A DNA stretch of 64,000 nucleotides. Origin: Siphonodentalium dalli (lineage: Eukaryota > Mollusca > Scaphopoda > Gadilida > Siphonodentaliidae). The number at the start of each line of letters is the position of its first letter. Positions within the stretch are counted from its first letter, which is position 1. Below the pieces are notes generated by a model. It was not told the origin of the DNA, did not search any database, and saw only the letters and a program-made list of their open reading frames with translations. Shown here piece by piece: positions 12,701-24,700 of the stretch. The translations under genes and the position numbers were made by a program. The stretch is from assembly GCA_032622095.1 (NCBI GenBank), contig CP136066.1, positions 105,669,319 through 105,733,318 on the forward strand, given 5' to 3'.

Positions 12701-15700
12701 ATCTTAAGTTGGTATGTAAACCTTGTCCAAGGATTAAGGACTTCCTCATTTTGTGATCTCCTTGGATGATTTTAGTAGTCTGATAGTTTGTATAGGTTTC
12801 AAAATTGGTCATTTTTTCTCACTACATTTACTGGGTTTGGAATTGTTTTTTCATAAAAGTACAACCCAAATATTACAGAAACAAAGGTATTATCCACAAA
12901 TCTGCCTTAAAATGGCAACAAACAAAAACAAGTGCTCAGTCCAAATTGCCAAACTCTTGTGACAACTCTTTCGTCATTTGATGAGATTTACAATCATTGA
13001 CTGCATTTCTTTAAATAATTGAAAAGTCAAGATTGTAAATAAAAGTGAGTTGTGTGCATTTTCTATTCAATATCCCCCATTGTATATATCAAATGCATGG
13101 CATGAATCTCTATGTGTATAAAATTGAAAGCAGCTGTTCTTTTGAGAAAATAAATTCATATGTTCTCTGGCTTCACATAATGCAACTACTCAACTAATAT
13201 AGAAACATTTCTCAGGCTTTAACTATTTCTATACTAATGGATTCTCCCACTCAGTTATAAAAGTATAAATTGGACTGGTCTATTATTCATTTGGAGGGGT
13301 GTTGAAAAAAATGAGCAGACAATTAGATAAAACAAGTGTAGAAGAGGTCATATTCATTGGTGGGAAATGTTCAGGTAATAAGTTCAACAAACGACCTATG
13401 AACATTTCCAAAGAGAACTACTCATCAATAAGTATTTAGTATAGAAAAGGTTAATATCACACATGCTGTGGCAGAATGAAGCTGACATGTGCTAAGGCTG
13501 TAAAACTATTGGGACAATTTACCACTGATGTTAACTTAATAACCAATCAATGATAGTCCCCCATATTGACTTAATTGCTTGCAAAGTTGTTATTAATCTT
13601 TTCCTTACCAAATACTCGTTATCCGGTACCTCCCTTAGGAAATGTTCAGATAATAAGTTAATAAAAATGGCCATATCCACCATTTGTTGAACTTATTATT
13701 TGGACATTAACTACAACCGATATTAGACCATTCTAATGTATACTTTTATTGCTGTACGGCAGGATCGATTCAGTTTGGAAAGAGTTAAATATATAATAAA
13801 TATGTGGACATAAAGTCAAGATTATTAACAGAAGTAGGGTTGTACCAACTACTGCCAAAACCACAACAAATATTTAGATAATTGTTTCACAATATATTTA
13901 CAGTAAAATGCTCTAAATAATTGACTCCTTAACCACAACAGAATCATGGGTAATTTTTCAGGATTTAGTTGGAAATATGGCTTGTTGCCATTCATCACAA
14001 AGCTCTAAGCTTTCCGATGAATGGCAACAAGCCATATTTCCGACTAAATCCTGAATAATTACCCATAATTCTGCTGTGGTTAAGGAATCGATTATTTAGA
14101 GCATTACTGTTTATATATAATACAAATGTGGACAAATTGAAATGTCAAGATTATTAACAGAAGTAGGGTTGTAACTTGTACCAACTACTGCCAAAGATCA
14201 CAGAAAGTATTTAGATAATTGTTTCACAATATGTATAGTCAGTCAGGCTCTAATATCACACATGTTGTCACAGAAAGATGCTGGCATGTGCTGAGGCTAT
14301 AAAACAATGTCCACAATTTACCACGGCTATTGAGGTCCCACTGATAGTCCTCCAGTACTGCTGCCTCGGGTTATTTCTCTCATTATTTGCTGACCTTATT
14401 GGTTATAAAATATGTTTATGGCCCTTCCAACACATGGGTAATTGCATGCAATGCCCATTGTCTTTAATTACCACCAATGGGCGTGACCCTAATGGGGGTA
14501 AAACAGTAGCGGGTCGTTTTATGATATCATATACTCCTGAATTGGATATAAAAGTATCTCAGCCAATAGATGGGAGTCACTTGTCCATTATTTTCTCTAG
14601 AAAAAATAGTTGCCTCGTATTTTTCAGGAATGTTAGCTAATATGAAATTTATTTTATGCAGTTTTTGTTTATATAATTTGGAAATATCAGTACATAGATA
14701 AAGGAAACTTTCTAGTTTCTCTCAGAAATAAAATGGATACTTCCGATACCAGCTTCAGAATTAGATAGCAATTTATAATAGAATGCTTTGGACCAGAGTA
14801 AAAAATCAAACCCTGATAATTTATTTGTGTTCATCTGTCCTCTTCAGAATATAAAGCATGCCGTGGGAAAGGCTGTGACAACATGTGGAATCTAACAAGC
14901 CACAACATTAAATTGCTGCACGGGACATTTTTTCCTAATTTCGTGGGCTGTCTTATTGTATCATGTGCACTCTTAAAATCTCACTCTTTTGTGAAAGTGA
15001 CTCTATGAGTTGAAAAAAAAATCATTTCTCAAACCCTTTAACATTTTCATGGATATATGTGATTAAAATATCACAAGAAATTCGTCAAGAATGTAGTACA
15101 AACAAAATATAATTCTTCACTTTTCCATAGTAAATTTAAACACAGGTCTATTAAAATTGTCTAAATTTGAGGTTATCTTGTCAAATCATGTCAATTCGCA
15201 AGCTTATCGAAATGTATAATACTGCCCAATTTTATCTAACCATCGCAAATAGTGATATACAGTCCCCACCCTCCACTCTTTAACCAGGGTTTTATTATTT
15301 CTTGCTGCAACCTGTTAAATATGTGGAGATAATTGGTGTCTTATCTCTAATGACATAATAGAGATGCCCCATGTTCTTCTGAAACCTAATCATAATTTGT
15401 TGTACTTTGGTAATAAGATCTCATGCACTCTAATCTTTATTTCACTGGAGCTTATACCCACAGGGTGCCTGTCATTTTCACAGTTGATAATTCAGACCAG
15501 GGTGGCCGAGACCTGTACACTGTAGACTATATTATCATAGCTCTCCCCACAGGGTTCTCCCTCGTTTGCACATTTTCCCTGTCGGATCTGGTCGGATATT
15601 AAATCGGAGGGGGCTTTTGTTAACAGGACAAACAACGGCTCACATCTGTTACCGATTGGAGTTTTTGTTATAACTATAAAAGAATGTAGCATGCTGTGCA

Positions 15701-18700
15701 CATTGACTGGTTTAATATGCTAAACTGGTCTCTATGGTGATTCCAACAACGCAAGCCGGCATCTATAGCAACTTGCTCGATTTGCCAGATAGGCCTGTAT
15801 CTCACTACTTATCAAATGATTAGCTTTCGCAGACATCTGATAGGAGAAATTACTGATTTATTTCTTGATTTATATAGTCCTCATATAATCCCTCCAAGGC
15901 TCTTCGACATCACAATGAATGTCCCGTGCTGTGATCAGTATATAATATAAGTTTATTCTCTTCTAATTTGTTAATCAATAAGTGATCTTAGTACCCTCTC
16001 TATAGTGTGTCTGCTGTCAATACATTGCCTACTAATAGCCCCCTGTCTGCAAGTTTGAATCCTCTTTGATTAGACTAGTGGTCTGATTACCATTCTGAAG
16101 AATTCTAGAATATTATCAGGAAAAGGTCCCTCCACATTTCACCCATCACCAAATTTTTGTGCTGGGAATTGTTCTTAGCCTTGCTGTCCGACTCCTTTCC
16201 GATTTTTCCATGTCTACATGTAGGTTTCAGTGGCTGCTGCTAGAGATTTACTTGCCTTTTAAGTTTTCTCCATTTGCCTGATCCATTTTTATACCCCCTA
16301 CTATTTATACAGGTATACTGTCTGGGCATGTATCTCAGCCTTGGGTTATCGTATCTAAATGAAATTTGGTACGAAGATTTGCCGTCATGACTGCTTTCAA
16401 AAGAGGTTCAAATGACTCTGTTCACGTTTTCCATTCTTGTTTAAATATTATTATGAACTTGCAAATAAACGGTTAACTCAATAAATTTCTATCAATACAT
16501 GTAAATTATTTTCCTTTATTTTATCAAAATTATTTCCATTTGTCTTGAAAATAAATAGCACATTAGCAAGTGATAAAATATCTTTATGGAGGGTACTGCC
16601 ACCAGCTAATACATGAATTTACATGTACATGGCATTCAAGTGTACAAAGCAGTGAAGGGCATCTTTCCCAATGTAAGTTATGCATTATAAGTACAGGTGT
16701 CTTGTCATGGCCATGGGGGGATTAGAGCCAGACCCATTGCGCCACCACCCCTGATCCTGATGGTATCTTGAGTAATGTCAGCTGATGTTATTGAATGCTC
16801 ATTTACCGCAGCCAAGTGCAAAAACACCAACCAATCAGTCACTATACAGCAATCAAAAAGAACCAAAACAAGAGCATTCAATTTCCTCTCACAAATTTAT
16901 TCACCTTGCCTCTGTTAAGTACCCCATACAATGGGACATGATATAAAGGCTTCAGTCACGCATCAACATTGAATGTCAATTAGTGTGTTCTCATGCATCA
17001 CTGGGCGCTGTCTCTGGATTATATGTGATTCAACCAATAGGAAATGTAGATGTTAGGCAGGGAGGATTTTATTTTATGTAATAAAGATTAACTAAGGTTA
17101 AAGAAAACAATAATTGGTTCTGATTTCCCTATCTTAAACCTGCTGCCCTCAAGTTTTAGTTTTTTTGTTTTACAAGGCAGAATTTTTGTATTTAACCCTT
17201 CAATGACGGAAACTGCGTTGTGCAGCATTAAATATCTTGTGCCAGCGCCTTCTCTTATATATTTGAGTCTCCCATAGGGAGCCTCGCATATACGTATGTA
17301 TAAGAGAATGCACCAGTTAGCTTACACGGTCAAGGTAAATATTGTTAGGCCAATGTATTCTCTTATATATGTATATATGCATGGTTCCCTATGGGAGACT
17401 CGCATATATATAAGGAGAATGCATTGGCACAGTGTGCTAGCATCACTAAATTCACCCTCTGGGGACCTCATTCTGCTTAATAGGGCTCATCTTCTCAGAA
17501 GTATCTACCGCTATTCTCAAAGTAATTGACCAGAAAAACGGGGTGATACCCCAGTCATGACCGCGGTAATAAACGGTAGCGGTATCGAGATGGTCACGGC
17601 AGTGGAGTTACGGTATTGGGCGATAATGATACCGCAGTCTTTTAGCGGGCACCGCATTAATTTTTTTTAATACCGCGGTGATTTTCATGGAACTCTTTGA
17701 GGGGAGGTATTTACTCCCACATACTTGTTCGCATTAACAAGCGGTATCAGTACCGCGGTATTGGAGGATACTGCGGTATAGTACCGCGGTATTAACGGGG
17801 TGACACCATGTTATTGGTGGTCATTTACTTTAAGTATAGCGGTATAGTCTCAAATTAACATGGTTTTAGTTACCTTTTCCCTTCTGTTCAGAATGAGGTC
17901 CCCAGAAGGGGGATTTGGTGATGCTAGCCCACTGGGGACCTCATTCTGCAAATGACAGACACACTATTTGCAGGCTTGCTGACCCTAATTGTTTCTGACT
18001 TGTAACCCGAACCAGACATTTAATTTTCTCTGGCCTAAGACATTGTTCGCCTGGTTGCATGTGACATTTATTATCATCATTGCAAAATCTAAGCTCTTCT
18101 ATTGGACATCTTTATTGGCAGAGCTTCCCACCTGCAGTTGTGACCTACCCCTTCCCCCACCCGTTGAGGGTACAGTTTCCTAACCTTTTCCCTTGCTACC
18201 CTACTCTATCTATGTTTACTCTTTTTTTTTTTATTCCCACTGAGCAATCCTCCTGTAAAATTTTAATAACTGTTTGTTTTGTAAAGTTATCTGGATAATA
18301 TGCAACAATAGTTGAAAATTATACCAGATTACAAGTCTGGTCTGTAAAACCTTTAAATGAAAATGAAAATAAAAATAAAATGAAATGCCCCTTTTATGTT
18401 ATTGAATCTTCTAGAGAGAGAGCTTATTTTTCTCTGTTGGGATTACAGCAGTACATAAGTGGAGTATACTAACAATATAAATAAAGCAGTGTCCTACAGT
18501 TATCATTAGTGCTAATAGTACTTGTGTTGTGTACAGTGAAAACCCGATACCTACATATAAAGCATGTTGTGTAAGTGAAGGTTATCACTTTACAGTAATG
18601 TGAAGCTGTTATTGACACTTGACAAGCTAGTTTTATCCTTGAACGCTAAACAGGGGGCAATGTAACTACAGTAATGCCCTAAGTAATCCAATCCTTGACC

Positions 18701-21700
18701 ACAGCAGAATTATGGGTAACTTTTCAGGATTTAGTCGGAAATATGGCTTGTTGCCATTCATCGGAAAGCTCTCACTGAGAGCATTCTGATTAATGGCAAC
18801 AAGCCATATTTCCGACTAATTCCTGAAAAGTTACCCATAATTCTGAGCACTGTGGTTAAGGAGTCAATTACTTAGTCTAATAGAGCATTACTGTATATAT
18901 AACCACTCTCATTCAGGGAGTGGGGCATCGAGGGGTGGAGGCATGGTGGCCCCTCACCTCGCCTGCCATTAGTACAATAATTTACATATGGACAACTTCC
19001 CTTTTGATAGCTGTGCCCCCTATCCCAGTAGCCCTCCACTCAGCATTGCGTCCGTCACTCCCTGCTCTCATTCCAAGAAAGATTGGGGAGGGGATATACT
19101 GGTATCAAGTTGACTGTGTGGACATGGGACTTGTATTTCTAAACAGATTTTATATTTTAAGCACAATGATTTGCTGAACTATGTTCATGATTTGAATACT
19201 AGCTATTTGGTAATGGTTTTCAGGCATTTAAATTTCCCAAATTCTAAGGTGGAAAAGGGCATGCCCAAAATCAGGAATATGTTATGAAGTTATCATTTTA
19301 TCATCCCTCGAGATTAGCTATGGCGAAAGGCAATGCCGTAGAAAATGCCTTAAACAAATTTGCACCATACAGCCTCATAATTGGGAATTTCTAAAGAGAA
19401 TATAGGAACAAGCATTTAATATCCTTGTGAAAATCAGTATAATCACACATTTTAAAGTATTTCTTTATATAATAGATTGTTTATTCGTACCTACATTTAT
19501 ATTAAACAAATGGAGCAAAAAATCTTAACAAAGTCAAGGGGAAATCCTAATATTCTTCACAAGCCATGAGATATATTTTCTGAATTGGCAATTTTAGGGT
19601 TAGAAAATTGGGAACTCTGACTATTTCCCATTGGGAAGAGCACCCACTGTCGGCCCCTGTCGTTGACCAAAAAAAGTCACTGATGTTTCTTTGTTTCTAT
19701 CAGAATTCTAAAGAGCATCTTGAGGAAGGCACGATAATAAACCCTCATGAACCAAGAACTATAATCTAGTATGTAAATGGGGCCTAATGAATAATCTGCT
19801 CTCTCTGTCCATTCTTTTCTTAAACGTTTACGCTATTTGCTTATTCACAATCAGCTGTAAATTAACAGCTATCTTCAGCCCATGTTCACAATTCACAGCG
19901 AATTACAACTCTTGTATAGAAAGTGAATCCCCGCTCTGTTATTACACAAGCTGACGAATAAACGAATTTTCTCTAATAGCCCTATACTGCGTTATCGAAC
20001 ACTCAGATTCGGGAAAGCTCATCAATACTGCTTTCCTACAACAGCCATCTCCAAAATAAAGCTAGGAGGAAAACCATTATAGGAAGAGGGACAGGCGCTA
20101 TCAGCAGAAACTAAAATTAATATGGAGGTTTCCATGGATACCGGAAGATGCTCGGTTTCAAAAGCACTGAGAAGTTTCTCATTGATTGCTGCGAGTAATG
20201 GTAGGGGGAACAAGGGAGGCCAATTTGCCAATAAACTTCGGTTGCCATGGCGAGAGGCAAGCCACTATTTGGCTGCAGTTTGCTGGGACGGGCTAACGGA
20301 CAGCTACGGAACCCATCTCTATATTAGGCTATATATCTTTGAATTGATCTCTCTTGGCGTATGATGATTGAATTTTTCTGCTGTCCACAATTGGCAGGAA
20401 AATAAGTTGTCAGTTTTTGCTTCTTATCTTCCTGATGTGTTGACCCTTTTTTGTTGCGTTGTTTTTCCATTTTTAGTGTATTGTAATTTATTGTCTATAT
20501 TCTCTGTCACTTCAACAATGAAAATTATCTGTTGGTTTCAGAGAGAGAGAGAGAGAGCTCTCGTTTATTTTATGTTGGTATTAACCCTTCTTTAGCCAAG
20601 TATATTCCCTTCTTAATCAACTACTTTATTAATATTCATTAAAAAAAAAAATAAAAAAATTATAGCCTGACTGAATTTACAGTAGTGCCCTAAATAATCG
20701 AATCCTTAACCACAGGAGAATTATGGGTAATTGTTCAAGATTTAGTCAGAAATATGGCTTGTTGCCATTCATTGGAAAGCTCTGACAGAGCTTTCAGATG
20801 AATGACAACAAGCCATATTTCCAACTAAATCCTGAAAAATTACCCATAATTCTCTTGCAGTTAAGGAGTCGATTATTTAGGGCATTACTGTATATTCCCA
20901 TCTTGTTCAACAACTTTATTAATGTTTATAAAAACAAATTAACAATTTGTATAGCCTGACTTTTGTTGGCAATTTGAGGTTTGTTATCCTCTCAGCTGAT
21001 AGGCCATGTTGCAACATTAATTTTATTTTTTATTGGGGGGATAAAAGACCACCCAAAGGGTTCATTTCAAGGGGAAATCACTCAATTGCAAATTAGAAAC
21101 CACTGACCGAACAAACTCCACGAGATATGAATGAGGTTACTTTTCCCCTTTGCATGGGTCACTAATCCAAAGTTATCAGAAATAAAAACCAGCCTTACCA
21201 TCACAACAGAGCTCATAATGGCATCATGTGCTATGCACCTTACTGACTTAACCACCAGGGGTCCATGATCACTTTTGGTTCTAGAGATGATACGATAACC
21301 TGTTCAGCCGATTAACTGTATATATGTAATGTGATAGTTATAAATGCTAGATATCTCTTCTAGGCACCACTTTAATAAGCTGCATGTAATGTAATATTTT
21401 ATTTAATAATATGATAATCATAATAATCATTAAAGATGTATTCAGGTTTCCAGACCTCCAGTTATATAACAAGAACATACAAAATAATAACAATTATTTT
21501 ACAATAATACAAAAAAAGAAGATATTCATTGGTACCGGTGTGCCCTGAATACATTTATAATTGTGTTCAGAAAATACCAAAAATGAAAAAAATGCTTGTT
21601 ACCTGACAGTCTATGTACAAAATTTAGAACTGTAGACTTGGTTAATCAAATTTGACTTTTACTGTATTCTTTTTTAGTTTACATTTACTGAAGCCATCAC

Positions 21701-24700
21701 CACTGATGCCCAGACCAATACCGAACACTCCATCACCACGTGAGTAACCTAGTGGATTCTCCCATCAGTTATAAAGTATACATTTGAATAGTCCATTATT
21801 CATTTGAAGGAATGTTTAAGAAATTGAAGCAGATAACAGATACCGGTAATACAAGTGCAGATAAATTCCTGATCATTGATATGAAATATTTGGAAATTTG
21901 TTGAACTTATAGAACATTTCCTATTAACTTGTCAATTGGTATTTAGTAAAGAAAGTTTTAAATTCAGTTTCAAGCGAGATATGCAACATCAAAAAGAATA
22001 GTTTGTTCAAATTTGTCTGGTAAATTACAAGAAAGGAAGGAAGTTGGAACATGTTGTTGATACTATTCAGTGAATTTTCATACAATGGAATCAATTTCTT
22101 TTATTTCTTTATATATGCACGGATTAATATACAAATTGAATTACCAACATTTTTTCAGGTCTTCGACTCTTAAGTTTTAAAAGGAGAAAAACTATTGAAT
22201 AAAAGTTTGAAAATATCAATCCTTTCACTCCTGTCAATTTACAATTTTCATTGATAGATTGAGAGTCTGTTTTTTATGACAGGAATTATATGAGTACGAT
22301 GTACAGTAATGCCCTAAATAATCCTTAACCACAGCAGAATTATGGGTAACTTTTCAGGATTTAGTCGGAAATATGGCTTGTTGCCATTCATCGGAAAGCT
22401 CTGAGAGCTTTCCGAATGGCAACAAGCCATATTTCTGACTAAATCCTGAAAAGTTACCCATAATTCTGCTGTGGTTAAGGAGTCGATTATTTAGGGCATT
22501 ACTGTAGTATACTTATACCAGATTTGTAGCCTTGTTCTCAGGTTTTTTAAACCAGAGAATGAGCAAATCAGTTTAAAATGAGGTTGATTTCTCTCTTATG
22601 AAGCCAACTGCTTGTGCACAAGTTTCGGAATGCTTTGATATATTTAATAGCTTTAATATATAACTTTTTTTATTAACTATTTCAGATTTATTCCCATTCC
22701 TCAGCAAGAGGCTATCACAGAATAATTATGACATTGGTATGAATAGAATATTTTATTTCTTATCTATAACATGCTATAATTTTGATAAAAAAGATAACTT
22801 ACATTATGTGATTACTCCGATCCAAGACACCCCGTGACAGCCCTGCCACTAAGTACTGTATCAATTGTCTATGCACACTACGGAGAGCACTACGGAGAGT
22901 GGGGTATGATCTCAGCTTTAATGCAACATTATTAACAAGCTTGTCCTGCAGATAGCCCATTCACACTTAACCAATTTATAGCAGAGCCTCAGCTCTGACG
23001 AGAAGCCGACACAGAGAAACCCTGAAGAAATACTGCTGTACGATTCGGAGCAAACACCTAAGAAGTGCTGTGAGGCGCCACTAAGCATTAAGCAAACATG
23101 GCCAACAGGGAGAGTCCCAACGAGCGGGTAAGGCAGGAGAGACCACTGGATAGCCCAACTCCTGTGACTAAGCACCGGCCTGGTGAGCTCACACTCTGGC
23201 AAAGAGCATGATGGAATAAGCCGACCAGCGACCGAATGGGCGGGTAACACAACCGTTACCACTGCAGGACGCACCAAAGTTGGACCAATGGCATGATGAC
23301 GCAGCCCCTGAAATGTAAAGAACAGCAGCAACGAGAGGCAAACAAGCAAGGCCATAGGCACAAAAACATGACATCACACAACAAAGAAGATGGCGAGCAA
23401 GTCGGGGCATGGAGCTCCAAGGGGGAGTGAGGGATCACGACACGTAGAATTTGCGATTGACTTACCATTCATGTCGACGGAAGGAGCAGCATTCCGGACG
23501 GATGTAAAATGCGGATTTTAGGTTCAGCTGATATAGAACGGATCATACCGAAAACCGAATGTCTGCCGGAATGAAATAGATCCGACAATCACATAAATCA
23601 CCTTGAACCTTATCGGCCCTGGGTGCAATATATGTTGAATAATATTTTAAGCGTTTCGAATCCCGCTCTATTCTGTTGAACGTCAAATGCTATTTTGGTT
23701 GCCTTTGGCAAGCAATCTCATAATACAATTGTCGTGGGGGAGTCACCTGTTACTGAGTAACTGGTCTGGAATTGGAATATTACAGTATGCTAATCCTGAT
23801 GTGCTCACTAGCTTCTCAGATTCCTTCCTCCTTAACGAGGATGGGTATTCAATGCCCTATGACCGGAGCAATAATCATGTAAAGCACATTGCGACTAATT
23901 TACTGTGGAATACACAATTATAAATGCATAGATTATTATTTTTATTATATAATTCTTGAATAGTAATAAATAAAGGAAATTTTTATTAACTGATAATTTA
24001 TAGTAGTCTTGAAGCTAAAATCATCTGCACATTGCCACACGTATGTATACATGTACAAGAGCGCTTTATATTCTGTCATCTAATGAAAATTGTGTTTATT
24101 TTTCAGACTTGGAAATTGAGGATGTTGCCAAAACTCTTGTTTCCTTGAAGGGCATGAATAACCAATGTGAGTAGCATTATAAGTCTTCAATAGCAGTAAT
24201 AAATAAATATCTGTTCTTCAACATTGATGTTTAGGGATTATAACACGTGCAGTGTATCATGAACATTGGTGCAGCTCAATGGTGCTGTTTGATAATCACA
24301 ATATGGGGAGCTCGATGTCATATTTCCAAATATACAACTATATCTAGAAATAACTTTATTTGACTTAAGCGTCCCACTAGAATGTTGAACACTCTTTGCT
24401 GTTACCACAATAGAAGGGAAGTAACTCTTTATCAAATTAGTCTTGATAAATAGTGTATGGAGTCAAATTAGTCCTGTTAAAGAATGGATAGAGTGATTTT
24501 AGTTAGCTGTTTCTTGTCGCGTAAATATACCACAATTAAAATAGAGTATGCACATATATATTTCAATTATATATATATCTGTTTGAATATATATACCAAA
24601 GGAATTAAGCTGTTTCACTGACTTGGTTAAAAGTGTATTTGGTAGCACTGATATAAAAGGAAGTTTGGAGCTATCACATTCCACGAAAGGGCAGCAACTC

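Larger units (their letters stand above)
13450..14335 (+). repeat. Local duplication flanking H1 copy 6
   Basis: About 100 bp before the H1 element (13800-13900, containing AGATTATTAACAGAAGTAGG) is repeated after it (14117-14238). A block at 13460-13540 (CACATGCTGTGGCAGAATG-like) has a partner at 14253-14335. The duplicated sequence brackets the MITE. Confidence 0.75.
9848..21677 (+). other. FoxN2/3 intron 2
   Basis: 11.8-kb phase-2 intron. Contents in order: donor-containing tandem repeat (to 10240), unassigned AT-rich DNA, H4 copies (13.2 and 13.6 kb), an H1 copy with duplicated flanks (13.8-14.3 kb), a repeat-poor block (14.85-16.25 kb), an H3/H2/ACCGCGGT element nest (17.2-18.0 kb), H1 copies (18.7 and 20.7 kb) and a second repeat-poor block (19.65-20.36 kb). 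Open frames of 114 codons at 12425 and 120 codons at 14278 show no family similarity. Confidence 0.85.

Noticed and set aside
12425-12962. Overlapping 114- and 69-codon frames, hydrophobic
   Set aside because: No family similarity, no splice context, and AT-rich intron gives such hydrophobic frames by chance.
14278-14640. 120-codon frame in intron 2
   Set aside because: Begins in a locally duplicated repeat and has no recognisable domain.
22918-23361. 147-codon minus-strand frame
   Set aside because: Several overlapping frames in a GC-richer block; hydrophobic start but no recognised protein family. Kept only as an odd block.
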